The notes: generated by a model from the sequence alone, not told the origin. A stretch of 48,625 nucleotides of DNA from Candidatus Pacearchaeota archaeon (GCA_018221305.1 JAAOYK010000001.1:1-48625); one strand, 5' to 3'; counted from the stretch's first letter, positions 37,726 through 47,187 are shown. Program-made: numbers and translations.

Positions 37726-40285
37726 ATCAACATTTAGAGGTCTAGAAGTTGCAGATCAAGAGTTTGAAAGAACTGTCTCTCCCTGTAGTTCTGTTTTAGA
37801 GGACAGTTGTGGAACTAGGGACTGTCAATTAGAAGTTTATCAGTTAGGAGGTGACAAAATCTTTTCCGGAGGAAGGTGTCCAAAAGGTAGCACAAATACT
37901 AATTCTGATAAAGTACCAAATTATACTAAAATGTATAAAGGAATGCTTGACAAAGAATTATCAAAAATAACATCCTCTTTAGAAGAAATGACAGACTCTC
38001 CTAAAATATTGATTCCTAGAAGTTTAACTTTTTTAAATGAAAAAGGTGTATTTTATACAGCACTTTACAAGAATTTGGGCTTTGATGTATCTTTATCTCC
38101 AGAATCTGATAATATTATAGCAAACCTTGGAAAACAACATGCTCATCCAGAGTGTTGTTATCCAATAATTTTAGCGCACGGTCATGCAGCATTTTTAAAA
38201 GAGAAAATGCGTCCAGGTCTTGACAAATTGTTGTTAACAAATGCGTTTAGTGTTGGCGAAGAAAAATTAAGCTTTTGTCCGTATGTTTGTTCTTCAGGAT
38301 ATTTGGTTTCTGGAAGTTTAAATCTAAACCATGATGATGTTTTATTACCAGATTTTAAGTTTGAAAGTCCTGATTATGATTTAGCGCAAGTAATTGCAAC
38401 AGACTTAAGGCGAGTTTTTAAAGATAGATCAATAACTAAAGCTAAAGTAAGTTCTGCAATAGATCAAGCAAACAAATCTCAAAAAGATTTTGTTGATTCA
38501 GTACACAAAACAGGCAGAAAAATATTTGATAGGTTAAAAGGTCAAGGAAAAAATGTGTTTGTTGGTATTGGTAGGGGATATACCTTACTTGATGGTAAGG
38601 CAAGTTCGGACATTGATGAATTGTTTGTATCTAATGGTATTCATTATATGCCGTCATACCTTATTGGATTTGATATTGAAGGAGATGTAGTGGACAATAT
38701 GTACTGGTTTCAGGGCCAAAGTATGCTTGGATCTTTAATAGGAACATTTAACGATAAAAATGTTTATCCAGTACGCCTTACTAATTTTAATTGTGGGCCA
38801 GATTCTATTTTAGAGTTTCATGAGGACCGTTTAACAGATAAAGTTAAAAAACCCTATCTTTGTTTAGAAACTGATGGGCATAATAGTAATGCACAATTTG
38901 GGACTAGGATTCAGGCACATAAACGTGTAACAGATTCGCATGAGCAATCAGGAAAACCAAATCTAAATTCTTTAGCTACAAAAAAACCGAAACAAGATTT
39001 TGGCAATAGAATACTTGGTGTTCCTTATATGGGTGATTCTGCAGACGTGCTTGCTGCAGCAATAAGATCTTCTGGACTAAATGCTGTAGTTATGCCAACA
39101 CGTACTGATGAGTCTATTAGGTTTGCAAAAAAACTTGTGACAACAAACACTTGCCGTCCTTTTGCATTTCAGGTAGGAGACCATTTGGCCTGGCTTGATT
39201 CGCTAAAATCTCAAGGAATTGATGTTAATTCTCAAGCAGCAGTTTTTATGCCAACAACCCGTGGACCGTGTCGTCAAGGTCAATATAGTGTATTATTGCG
39301 CCACTTTTTTGATAGAGAAGGGTTTACAAATGTTCCTATAATGAGTCCAAATTCTGCTGACGATTATAAATTAGAAGGTATAGAAAGATCACAAACAAAA
39401 AAGATTTTAAGAGCAGCACTTAATGGTATTACTGCTGATGGTGTTTTGATTGAACATTTACATCGTATAAGGCCTTATGAGACAAATTCAGGGGAAACTG
39501 ATAAGGTGTATAAAAAATCTCATAATAGATTAACAGATTTAATAGAAAATGATGCAAGCGTGAAACAACTTAGACAATTTTTGTTTAAAGAGTCAGACCA
39601 TTTTTTTGATATAGATCGTGATGACAAAAATAGATTTCCTTTGGTTTTGGTTAACGGAGAAATTTTTGTGCGATGTCATGCCGGATCAAACCAAGATTCC
39701 ATAAAATTGCTTGAAAGTCATAAATTAGAAGCAAAACTTGACCCAACATTTACATGGATGGATTATGTAAATCGTGTATCTTTGCGCGAGTTCTGGGAAA
39801 TAAAAGATTTAAAAGAGTTTTTTAAATCATCAGTAAAATGGGCATATATGAGACACTTAAGAAAAAATTTACAAGACCCTTTCCAAGAAAGATTAGGAGA
39901 CCGGATGCATTATCATAATCCTGTACCATCAATAGATGCATTAGAAGAAAAAGGAATTTTTAGCTTTAATATTAAAGGAGAATCAGCATTATCTGTTGCA
40001 GAAGCTAATGAGTTTATTAATGGAGATTTAAACATTGATGGAATTTATCATGTAGGTCCTCTTGGATGTATGCAAGAGACTGTTGCAACTTCACGGATTC
40101 AGCCAATGATCCATCAAACACGCAAAAAGGCAAAAACCACCAAAGATAAAATAATTCCTTTCATGGACGCAGTTTTTGGAGAATCAGAATCTCCTGCACT
40201 AGAGTCACAAGTCGCAATATTTGCAGAAAATTGCAGTTTACGAAAAAAATTAAGAGATGAGGAAACTAACTTAATTGTTTCTTAA
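37718..40285 (+). CDS. 2-hydroxyacyl-CoA dehydratase-related protein (DUF2229-like)
   Basis: 855 aa; ILIPRSLTFLNEKGVFYTALYKNLGFDVSLSPES...HPECCYPIILAHGH; CPYVCSSGY; TTNTCRPFAFQVGDHL; overlaps the activase gene by 8 nt. Confidence 0.85.
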   Translation: MVKSTFRGLEVADQEFERTVSPCSSVLEDSCGTRDCQLEVYQLGGDKIFSGGRCPKGSTNTNSDKVPNYTKMYKGMLDKELSKITSSLEEMTDSPKILIPRSLTFLNEKGVFYTALYKNLGFDVSLSPESDNIIANLGKQHAHPECCYPIILAHGHAAFLKEKMRPGLDKLLLTNAFSVGEEKLSFCPYVCSSGYLVSGSLNLNHDDVLLPDFKFESPDYDLAQVIATDLRRVFKDRSITKAKVSSAIDQANKSQKDFVDSVHKTGRKIFDRLKGQGKNVFVGIGRGYTLLDGKASSDIDELFVSNGIHYMPSYLIGFDIEGDVVDNMYWFQGQSMLGSLIGTFNDKNVYPVRLTNFNCGPDSILEFHEDRLTDKVKKPYLCLETDGHNSNAQFGTRIQAHKRVTDSHEQSGKPNLNSLATKKPKQDFGNRILGVPYMGDSADVLAAAIRSSGLNAVVMPTRTDESIRFAKKLVTTNTCRPFAFQVGDHLAWLDSLKSQGIDVNSQAAVFMPTTRGPCRQGQYSVLLRHFFDREGFTNVPIMSPNSADDYKLEGIERSQTKKILRAALNGITADGVLIEHLHRIRPYETNSGETDKVYKKSHNRLTDLIENDASVKQLRQFLFKESDHFFDIDRDDKNRFPLVLVNGEIFVRCHAGSNQDSIKLLESHKLEAKLDPTFTWMDYVNRVSLREFWEIKDLKEFFKSSVKWAYMRHLRKNLQDPFQERLGDRMHYHNPVPSIDALEEKGIFSFNIKGESALSVAEANEFINGDLNIDGIYHVGPLGCMQETVATSRIQPMIHQTRKKAKTTKDKIIPFMDAVFGESESPALESQVAIFAENCSLRKKLRDEETNLIVS

Positions 40286-40311
40286 CTTAAGAAAATGTAC
40301 CTAGAAGCTAT

Positions 40312-40321
40312 ATTTATAAAT
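40312..40321 (+). promoter_or_regulatory. Candidate TATA box for the PLD-family gene
   Basis: ATTTATAAAT about 21-30 nt before ATG 40342, spacing consistent with a leaderless or near-leaderless transcript. Confidence 0.5.
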
Positions 40322-40341
40322 TATTAACCTGTCTAATAAAC

Positions 40342-41709
40342 ATGAAAAAGGTTAAATTCAGAAAAAAACATAAGCAAATTTTAATTTATACAGGGATTGC
40401 TATTTTAATTATTTTTTTTTTGTATATTTTAATCATGCCAAGGATCAAAAAAGGTGATGCTTCATATGGGCAAGTTCATAATATTAGTCAAGATTCTATT
40501 GAGTTTTTGTATGATTTAACTTATGAAAAAGATGGAAAAGTAGTCCATGATACACAGATTTATGACAAATTTTTAGAAATAATTAATAATTCTCGAAAGT
40601 TTATTTTATTTGATATGTTTCTTTTTGGAAGTGATGATCGTCCTGCTTTTAGAAACATCTCTGATGAAGTTACAAATGCATTACTTCAAAAAAAGAAAGA
40701 AAATCCAGACATTATAATATATTTTATAACTGATGAGATGAGTGTAATTTATAGTATTTATAATGGAAGTCATTTTGATTTATTAAGTAAAAACGGTATT
40801 AATGTAATTTATACTTCAAAAAATAAGCCTTATTTAGAAAGAAAGACTTATCCGGTCCAGAATTCATTAAAATACATGAAATCGAACCTAAATCATAGAA
40901 AACTAATTGTTGCAGATAATGACTCAAAAATAGTATCTTTAGTGACTTCTGCAAATACTCATGATCCAAGTAGTGATTATTCAAATGTAGCTTTTTATGT
41001 AACCGACAAAATCTGGAAAGATATTTATGAAACTGAAAAACAAACTGCAGAAATAAATGATCCAGAATTAGATTACTTTTTTGAGACCTTTAATGAACCT
41101 TTGTCAGAAGATGTTAAAGATGTATCTATACAAACTCTAAATGATGCAGCTATGATAGATTCTTTAATAATAGAAATTGACAAAACTACTTTAGGAGATT
41201 CAATAGACATTGCCAACTTTTATTTATTTAATCTAAAGGTAAAAGCTGCTTTAATAAAAGCTTCAAAACGTGGGGTTAATATCAGTTTAATTTTAGACAA
41301 AAATCTAAATCTTTTTGGAGAAAAGCAATTTGGTTATCCTAATCAACCCGTGGCTCAGGATTTAATAAAAGAAAGTAATGGTCAAATTTCTGTTCGTTGG
41401 TATAAGACTCGTAAAGAACAGTTTCATTCAAAAATGGTAGTTATAAGAACAAAAAAAGGAGTAATCGTTTTTTTAGGGAGTTCGAATTTAAGTGAAAAAA
41501 GAGTATTTGGGTATAATCTGGAAACTGATATTAAAATAATTGCAGATTCTTCTTCAAAAATTATTAAGGATATAGATGCGTATTTTGCACGAATTTCAGA
41601 AAATATAGATGGAGAATATACTCAAAGTTATGAAGAGGGAAAAGATACATCAGTTTTTCAAAGAATTAGGTATGAATTTGAATCATTCATGAAATCAATA
41701 TCACTTTGA
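40342..41709 (+). CDS. Membrane-anchored phospholipase D-family (cardiolipin synthase-like) protein
   Basis: 455 aa; N-terminal TM; NLNHRKLIVAD...SLVTSANTHD and QFHSKMVVIR...FLGSSNLSEKR motifs. Confidence 0.85.
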   Translation: MKKVKFRKKHKQILIYTGIAILIIFFLYILIMPRIKKGDASYGQVHNISQDSIEFLYDLTYEKDGKVVHDTQIYDKFLEIINNSRKFILFDMFLFGSDDRPAFRNISDEVTNALLQKKKENPDIIIYFITDEMSVIYSIYNGSHFDLLSKNGINVIYTSKNKPYLERKTYPVQNSLKYMKSNLNHRKLIVADNDSKIVSLVTSANTHDPSSDYSNVAFYVTDKIWKDIYETEKQTAEINDPELDYFFETFNEPLSEDVKDVSIQTLNDAAMIDSLIIEIDKTTLGDSIDIANFYLFNLKVKAALIKASKRGVNISLILDKNLNLFGEKQFGYPNQPVAQDLIKESNGQISVRWYKTRKEQFHSKMVVIRTKKGVIVFLGSSNLSEKRVFGYNLETDIKIIADSSSKIIKDIDAYFARISENIDGEYTQSYEEGKDTSVFQRIRYEFESFMKSISL

Positions 41710-41765
41710 TTTATTTTTTCCAATATCTGAAAATTTACCTCTTAAATTGAAGTTTTGGAAAAAGT

Positions 41766-43022
41766 TTATTTTTTCCAATAATTAAGTGCATCACGAAGTT
41801 CTATGTGATTTTTTGCATATGTTTTAAGTGGAATTTTTTTCATTGTAGCTTCTAATGCTTGCCGCGCTGCAATCGCTCCCCGCAAGGTTCCATTTGGATG
41901 TCCATGGATCCCACCGCCCATTTGAATTATTAAATCATTACCCAAATGTTTGACTAAAAAAGGTACATGTCCTGGGTGAAGCCCTCCACTGCTTACTGGA
42001 AATACTGTCTTAACCTTGCCCCAGTTTTGTGCTAATCGATCTTTATTAGCTTTAACAATTTTCCGTTCCATATTATCGTCTAAATGACTAACTAGTTCTA
42101 AATCTCCTTGCATTTTTCCAATAGCAGTACCAATATGTAACTGGTCCACCCCAATTAAGCGTGCAAAGTCTGATAAACAGACCATACTAATTCCATGATG
42201 CTCATTTCTAGTAAAAGCTGCATGCATTGCTCTGTGAGCGTGCAAGATTAATTTAAAATCTGCTTCTCGCAAAGTTTGAAGCGCAGAAAACCCAGCAGTT
42301 ACAATATCAATCATAATATATTTACTCCCATGATCTTCTGCTAATTGTGCTCTTTTTATCATTTCTTTTGTTTCATCAGTAACATTTATCATGTAACCTT
42401 TTTCTTCGCCAGTTTGTTGTTTTGCCTTATCAGCAGCTTCAAGGCAAGTAACCAACCTTTTCTCAAACTTATTAAATTTTTGAGATGATAAGTTTTCATC
42501 ATCTTTAACAATGTCACATCCTCCTGCCCAGGCTTGATATGCAGACTCTGTATGATCTTTTGTGTTAAGACCAAGCTTTGGTTTAACTATTGTTCCAATC
42601 ATTGGCCTGTTCTTTACTTTCATGATTTTTCTTACTCCTTGTATTCCATACTTTGGTCCTTTAAAACTTCGGAGTAGTTTTTGCGGAAATTGTATATCAA
42701 CAAGTCTCAAGTTCTTGACACAAGACATCCCAAAAATATTTCCTGCAATGCTTGACAAAATGTTTGGAGCGTTGCCCAGCTCAAACAATTCCGAAGGGTA
42801 CGCGATTTTAACCATCTTTTTGTTTATAGAAAAAACTTTTGCACCTAGTTTATGTACATATTTTTTTTCATGAACATCTGTCCATGTCCCAACACTACTT
42901 TCTAAGGCTACATTTGCGGCTGCTTCTTTTAAGGTCATCTTGTTAGGTTCAACCCTGAACAAACATACAAGATCATTACTTGTAGGTTTGTATTTTAGTT
43001 TTATAAAGTCAGTTGGTTTCAT
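41766..43022 (-). CDS. rbcL: RuBisCO large subunit, form III-type
   Basis: 418 aa; GTIVKPKLGL, GGCDIVKDDENL (carbamylated Lys context), LHAHRAMHAAFTR, HIGTAIGKMQGD (loop 6), VSSGGLHPGHVP, QMGGGIHGHPNG. Confidence 0.95.
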   Translation of the reverse strand: MKPTDFIKLKYKPTSNDLVCLFRVEPNKMTLKEAAANVALESSVGTWTDVHEKKYVHKLGAKVFSINKKMVKIAYPSELFELGNAPNILSSIAGNIFGMSCVKNLRLVDIQFPQKLLRSFKGPKYGIQGVRKIMKVKNRPMIGTIVKPKLGLNTKDHTESAYQAWAGGCDIVKDDENLSSQKFNKFEKRLVTCLEAADKAKQQTGEEKGYMINVTDETKEMIKRAQLAEDHGSKYIMIDIVTAGFSALQTLREADFKLILHAHRAMHAAFTRNEHHGISMVCLSDFARLIGVDQLHIGTAIGKMQGDLELVSHLDDNMERKIVKANKDRLAQNWGKVKTVFPVSSGGLHPGHVPFLVKHLGNDLIIQMGGGIHGHPNGTLRGAIAARQALEATMKKIPLKTYAKNHIELRDALNYWKK

Positions 43023-43070
43023 TTTTCTCCTTTTTTTACATTTGCAGAAACAAATTTTAGTTTTTATACT

Positions 43071-43469
43071 TTATCTTTTTAAATACAAAAATAAAAAACA
43101 ATAATTGATCCAAGGCCTAGTTTTTTTATAATACTGAATATACGTGGCAACATCTATTATCCAATGAAGAAGAAATCCTACAAATATTAAGTATAAATAC
43201 CAATTAATAAAGTAACTAATAAGCATTAATAATAAGATTATTTCTAAAAAATGGAAAATGTAAAAATGCGGCCGGTTAATTTTATATTCCTGTTTATGAA
43301 ATTTCCAGATCTTTTTTGGGTTATGAAGTTTTTCTCTAAAAATCATGTATATTAAATGATCAATATCAATAATTATCCCGCCTAATACTAAAAACATTAT
43401 TTCATAAAGTGATAAGTTTGCTAAAATTCCTGTTAATAAGTTAAATAAAGAATGTACTAAAACGTTCAT
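43071..43469 (-). CDS. Polytopic membrane protein with metal-ligand-like IDIDHLIY motif, unknown
   Basis: 132 aa; hydrophobic segments; GGIIIDIDHLIYMIF...FHKQEYKINRPHFYIFHFLEI resembles membrane-bound metal-dependent hydrolase (YdjM)-like proteins. Confidence 0.6.
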   Translation of the reverse strand: MNVLVHSLFNLLTGILANLSLYEIMFLVLGGIIIDIDHLIYMIFREKLHNPKKIWKFHKQEYKINRPHFYIFHFLEIILLLMLISYFINWYLYLIFVGFLLHWIIDVATYIQYYKKTRPWINYCFLFLYLKR

Positions 43470-43471
43470 CT

Positions 43472-44140
43472 TTAGATCTCAATTTCAAGCAGTGCCATTT
43501 CTTTTTTTAATTGTTTATAATTCTTAAAATGTATAGCGTTCATGCCTAATTTTTGTGCAGGATGAACATCTGCATAGATTTTATCACCAATCATTACTGA
43601 TTCACTTGGTTTTACTTTACCTTTTTTAAGCATTAGTTTGAATCCCTTTGGTTTTGGTTTAATAGATCCACATTCATATGATGGTAACAAGATATCAATA
43701 TAATTTAAAAGGCGCGTTTTTTCACGTATTACATTTATTGCAAAACAAGTACTATTTGTTAAAAGACCAATTTTTATTCCTTGCTTTTTTAATTTTCTAA
43801 GCATTGGTATGACGTGCGGGTAAAGTGCAGATTTTGCTTCTAAATCCGTTCGCAATTTAATGACATAGTCAACATTTTTATTAGTTACAGGTAAATGAAG
43901 ATTTTTTAAAAAATTTGAATATGCTTCGCGTTTTGTTTTATATTTTTTTGTTTGAGTACTTTCTTCAAAAATGTCAACATAATGCCTCCACAAAAAATTA
44001 AGATTAAACTTTTTTGCAATAATATTGAGTGAACTAAGCTTTGTTTTACGGTAAGCAAGTGTATGCCATAAATCAAAAACTACTAGTTTAACTTTAGGCT
44101 TTTTACTTTTTCCTGCCTCTTTTTTTTCTTTTTCTTTCAT
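43472..44140 (-). CDS. HAD-superfamily hydrolase
   Basis: 222 aa; VVFDLWHTL (motif I variant), GLLTNST, KPKPKGF, MIGDKIYADVHPAQKLGMNAI. Confidence 0.85.
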   Translation of the reverse strand: MKEKEKKEAGKSKKPKVKLVVFDLWHTLAYRKTKLSSLNIIAKKFNLNFLWRHYVDIFEESTQTKKYKTKREAYSNFLKNLHLPVTNKNVDYVIKLRTDLEAKSALYPHVIPMLRKLKKQGIKIGLLTNSTCFAINVIREKTRLLNYIDILLPSYECGSIKPKPKGFKLMLKKGKVKPSESVMIGDKIYADVHPAQKLGMNAIHFKNYKQLKKEMALLEIEI

Positions 44141-44174
44141 ATAATTGATAATACTAATTTATTTTTATAGGTTA

Positions 44175-44306
44175 CTATTTTCCACAACAAGTAAGGCCGC
44201 CATATCTTCTATGATATTCCTGACACTGGCTGCATTTTCCATGCCGCTCACAGTCCCACGTGCATGGGCAATCTTCATTTTCTACTTCATTATTTTTGTC
44301 TTCCAT
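44175..44306 (-). CDS. 43-aa Cys-rich small protein (missed by ORF track)
   Basis: Manual translation: MEDKNNEVENEDCPCTWDCERHGKCSQCQEYHRRYGGLTCCGK*; CPC...DCERHGKC..C..YH pattern of small Cys-rich proteins; overlaps the 3' end of the Nudix gene by 17 nt. Confidence 0.75.
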   Translation of the reverse strand: MEDKNNEVENEDCPCTWDCERHGKCSQCQEYHRRYGGLTCCGK

Positions 44307-44697
44307 ATTTGACTCGTACAAATTCTTCTAAAACCGTATTATGATCAAAAGCTAGATCCATTTTTAACGCTTTATTTATAGAAAAAAAATTAAAATCTGC
44401 TATATCAACATCAAGTTTTATATCACCTTTTATTTTTCCATAATAAAATAAAGTTACAGTAGGCGATGTAAACTCTGAGTAACTGTGCATTAAAAAATCT
44501 TCTAATAAATATTCACAATTTAAGTCAGCTTTTATTTCATATTGTACAGCTTCTTTTGGGTCACTGACATGTTCAAACGCTCCAATCCCTCCTGGAAATC
44601 CCCAGCAATTTTTAAAAGGCTCCCGACCACGTTTTATTAATCCAATAGAATCTTCATCATAAATAATTCCTGCAGTCACTAGTAAGGGTGTTTTCAT
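44290..44697 (-). CDS. Nudix-fold protein with degenerate Nudix box
   Basis: 135 aa; LVTAGIIYDEDSIGLIKRGREPFKNCWGFPGGIGAFEHVSDPKEAVQYEIKADLNCEYL: Nudix scaffold but REUxEExGU is replaced by YEIKADLNC. Confidence 0.75.
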   Translation of the reverse strand: MKTPLLVTAGIIYDEDSIGLIKRGREPFKNCWGFPGGIGAFEHVSDPKEAVQYEIKADLNCEYLLEDFLMHSYSEFTSPTVTLFYYGKIKGDIKLDVDIADFNFFSINKALKMDLAFDHNTVLEEFVRVKYGRQK

Positions 44698-44699
44698 TT

Positions 44700-45050
44700 T
44701 TATCCAAGTTTTGTTATTTTATTCACTTCAATAACCAAAGCCCCATTCGCAGCAAAACCCTTATTCTCAGGCAAACCTTTTACAAAATCTAACCATTTCC
44801 CAGAATCAAAATACTCAACCTTCCCATCAATCCTCACACCATCATCACCTTTCCAATACACCAAAGAAACATAAGGGTTACTCTTGATATTCTCAACAGT
44901 AGTCTTCATCTCGTTATTAGTAATCACAACCTTATTATTTTCAAAACTATTAAGTTCAACTGCAATATTATGGGGCTTGCCATCAGAACCTATTGTAGCT
45001 AAAGCAACTATTTTATTTTTTATATCTTTAATTTCCATTCTTTTTCGCAT
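44700..45050 (-). CDS. Pyridoxamine 5'-phosphate oxidase-like (FMN-binding split-barrel) protein
   Basis: 116 aa; IVALATIGSDGKPHNIAVE...VVITNNEMKTTVENIKSNPYVSLVYWKGDDGVRIDGKVEYF. Confidence 0.8.
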   Translation of the reverse strand: MRKRMEIKDIKNKIVALATIGSDGKPHNIAVELNSFENNKVVITNNEMKTTVENIKSNPYVSLVYWKGDDGVRIDGKVEYFDSGKWLDFVKGLPENKGFAANGALVIEVNKITKLG

Positions 45051-46417
45051 TACAACTTAGTTATTTTCCATCCCCCTGGTGTATCATTTACTTGATATCC
45101 TAATTCTTTTATCTCATCCCTTAATTTATCAGACTCTTCCCAGTTTTTATTTTTTCTTGCAAGTTGTCTTTTTTCTGCTAATTCTTTTACTTCTTCTGGA
45201 ATATCTAATTTTTCTTGTTTGAGAAGATCAAGCCCAAAAACTTCATCCATTTTTTTAATAGTTTTAATTTTTCCTTTTGCTTTTGTATCTCTAATCATTT
45301 CCCATAAAACTTGCAAAGCTTCTGGCATGTTTAAATCATTATTTATTGCATTTTCAAACTTTTTTAGATATTCTTTATTTTCTTTTTTATCATCTTTAAG
45401 TTCTTTTATTATATTTTTTAAACGCTGGTAACTATTCTTTGCATTCTCCAAATTCTCATTAGTAAAACTCATTTGTTTTTTATAATGTCCTGTTAAAATA
45501 AAATATCTATAATGAAGTGGTCTAAAACCTTGACTTTCAAGTTCAGCAATTGTTGCAATTTTTCCAGAACTTTTGCTCATTTTTTCTCCGTCAAAAGTTA
45601 AAAAAGCTCCATGAAGCCAGTATTTTACCCAAGGCATTTTACCAAACGCTGCTTCACTTTGTGCAATTTCATTTGTATGATGTACTGCTATATGATCTTC
45701 ACCACCTGTATGAATATCAAATTGCTTTCCTAAATATTTGCTAGACATTGCACTACATTCAATATGCCATCCAGGAAATCCTATTCCCCACGGGCTTTTC
45801 CATTCTTGCTGCCTTACTCCTGGTTGTTCTGAAAATTTCCATAATGCAAAATCTGTTTTATTTTTTTTCTCACCCATTGAAACCCTTTTCCCAGCCTGAA
45901 GTAGTGCCGTGTTTAAAAGTGCCAGTTTCCCATAATCTCTAAGCTTTGATGTATCAAAATAAATACCATCGCTTGTCTGGTATGTGTACCCTTTTTCTTC
46001 TAATGTTTTTACAAGTTCTATTTGTTCCTTAATATGTTTAGTAGCTTTACACCAAATGTCTGGCTCACTAATGTTTAGTTTTTTAAAATCTTGCTTGAAA
46101 ACGTCTAAATAATAATTTGCAATATCTTTTGCTTTTTTTCCTTCTTTTTCAGCAGCTTTTTCCATTTTGTCCTCGCCCTCATCAGCATCACTTGTCAAAT
46201 GACCAACATCTGTGACATTCATTACTTGTTTAACTTTAAACTTATTATATTCTAGAACACGTCGCAAAATGTCAGAAAAAATGTATGATCTTAGGTTTCC
46301 AATATGTTGATACCAGTAAACAGTAGGCCCGCAAGTGTACATTTTGACAGTTTTACCTTTTATAGGAACAAATTCTTGCTTTTCACGTCCAAGCGTGTTA
46401 TATAGTTTTAAGACCAT
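45050..46417 (-). CDS. cysS: Cysteinyl-tRNA synthetase
   Basis: 455 aa; MYTCGPTVYWYQHIGNLRSYIFSDILRRVL...VMNVTDVGHLTSDADEGEDKME...GWHIECSAMSSKYLG...DIHTGGEDHIAVHHTNEIAQSEA...KMSKSSGK. Confidence 0.97.
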   Translation of the reverse strand: MVLKLYNTLGREKQEFVPIKGKTVKMYTCGPTVYWYQHIGNLRSYIFSDILRRVLEYNKFKVKQVMNVTDVGHLTSDADEGEDKMEKAAEKEGKKAKDIANYYLDVFKQDFKKLNISEPDIWCKATKHIKEQIELVKTLEEKGYTYQTSDGIYFDTSKLRDYGKLALLNTALLQAGKRVSMGEKKNKTDFALWKFSEQPGVRQQEWKSPWGIGFPGWHIECSAMSSKYLGKQFDIHTGGEDHIAVHHTNEIAQSEAAFGKMPWVKYWLHGAFLTFDGEKMSKSSGKIATIAELESQGFRPLHYRYFILTGHYKKQMSFTNENLENAKNSYQRLKNIIKELKDDKKENKEYLKKFENAINNDLNMPEALQVLWEMIRDTKAKGKIKTIKKMDEVFGLDLLKQEKLDIPEEVKELAEKRQLARKNKNWEESDKLRDEIKELGYQVNDTPGGWKITKL

Positions 46418-46450
46418 AAATATGTTATAAAAAAGTATATTAATAAATGT

Positions 46451-47035
46451 TTAGAAAAAACCCTTACTAACGATTCTTATTGTAAAAGTATCAAAATAAC
46501 CTGTTGGCTGACCATTTTCATACGTGTCAATGATTACTGCTTGGCTACACTTTTGTGTGCCTGCAGGAATTGTAACCCCGATTCTGGCAAATGCAATAGA
46601 TTTTTCAGAAGTTGTAAAAGAAACTGGTGGTCCTATTGGTTTGAGAAAAAATTTCTCAACAGTTCGCTCACCTAATTTTTCAATGCAGTTACCTGGAGAT
46701 TCTCGATCAAGCGTTAGTTTATACTTAAAACTATTCCTATCAACAACCCCGTTTTCAGGTGTTGCACCAAATGCAATACCATAATCAACATCTCCTTGCT
46801 TAACATCTGCAGATTTATCACTTCCTAATTTTATGATAATATTTGAGTCACCTTTTGCAAACAAATCAGCTATTTGGTTTCTAACTTTTCCTGTTAGTTC
46901 ATCTACACTTTCGGTTGCACCAAAAAATATTTTTTTAACCAAAACACCGCCTAAAACAAGCATTGCCATGGCTAAGACTAAAACGACAACAGTACCAATT
47001 GATAATTCCATAGCTGCTTTTTTCTGTTTCACCAT
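46451..47035 (-). CDS. Secreted pilin/archaellin-like protein with N-terminal hydrophobic helix
   Basis: MVKQKKAAMELSIGTVVVLVLAMAMLVLGGVLVKKIF. The upstream ORF-track start (47140) lies inside the tRNA gene, so the Met at 47035 is preferred. Confidence 0.7.
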   Translation of the reverse strand: MVKQKKAAMELSIGTVVVLVLAMAMLVLGGVLVKKIFFGATESVDELTGKVRNQIADLFAKGDSNIIIKLGSDKSADVKQGDVDYGIAFGATPENGVVDRNSFKYKLTLDRESPGNCIEKLGERTVEKFFLKPIGPPVSFTTSEKSIAFARIGVTIPAGTQKCSQAVIIDTYENGQPTGYFDTFTIRIVSKGFF

Positions 47036-47116
47036 CTTTTTCTTATTATTTAGGATAATGTTATATTGTTTATAAAACTTCCTAAAAAATCCTCTAAAAA
47101 ATAAAAATATAGAAAT

Positions 47117-47187
47117 GGGGCAGGTGAGATTCGAACTCACGACTCCTACGTCTTCAGCGTAGTGCTCTCCCCCTGAGCTACTGCCCC
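47117..47187 (-). tRNA. tRNA-Phe (GAA)
   Basis: Minus strand GGGGCAG-TA-GCTC-AGGGGGA-GAGC-A-CTACG-CTGAAGA-CGTAG-GAGTC-GTGAG-TTCGAAT-CTCAC-CTGCCCC folds as a 71-nt cloverleaf; anticodon GAA; no intron, no encoded CCA. Confidence 0.97.

Noticed and set aside
46290-46320. CysRS HIGN instead of HIGH as an unusual active site
   Set aside because: HIGN is a known class I variant in CysRS; KMSKS and Zn-site motifs are intact.
47036-47140. N-terminal extension of the pilin-like ORF to 47140
   Set aside because: Would start inside the tRNA-Phe gene; the Met at 47035 directly precedes the class III-like signal.
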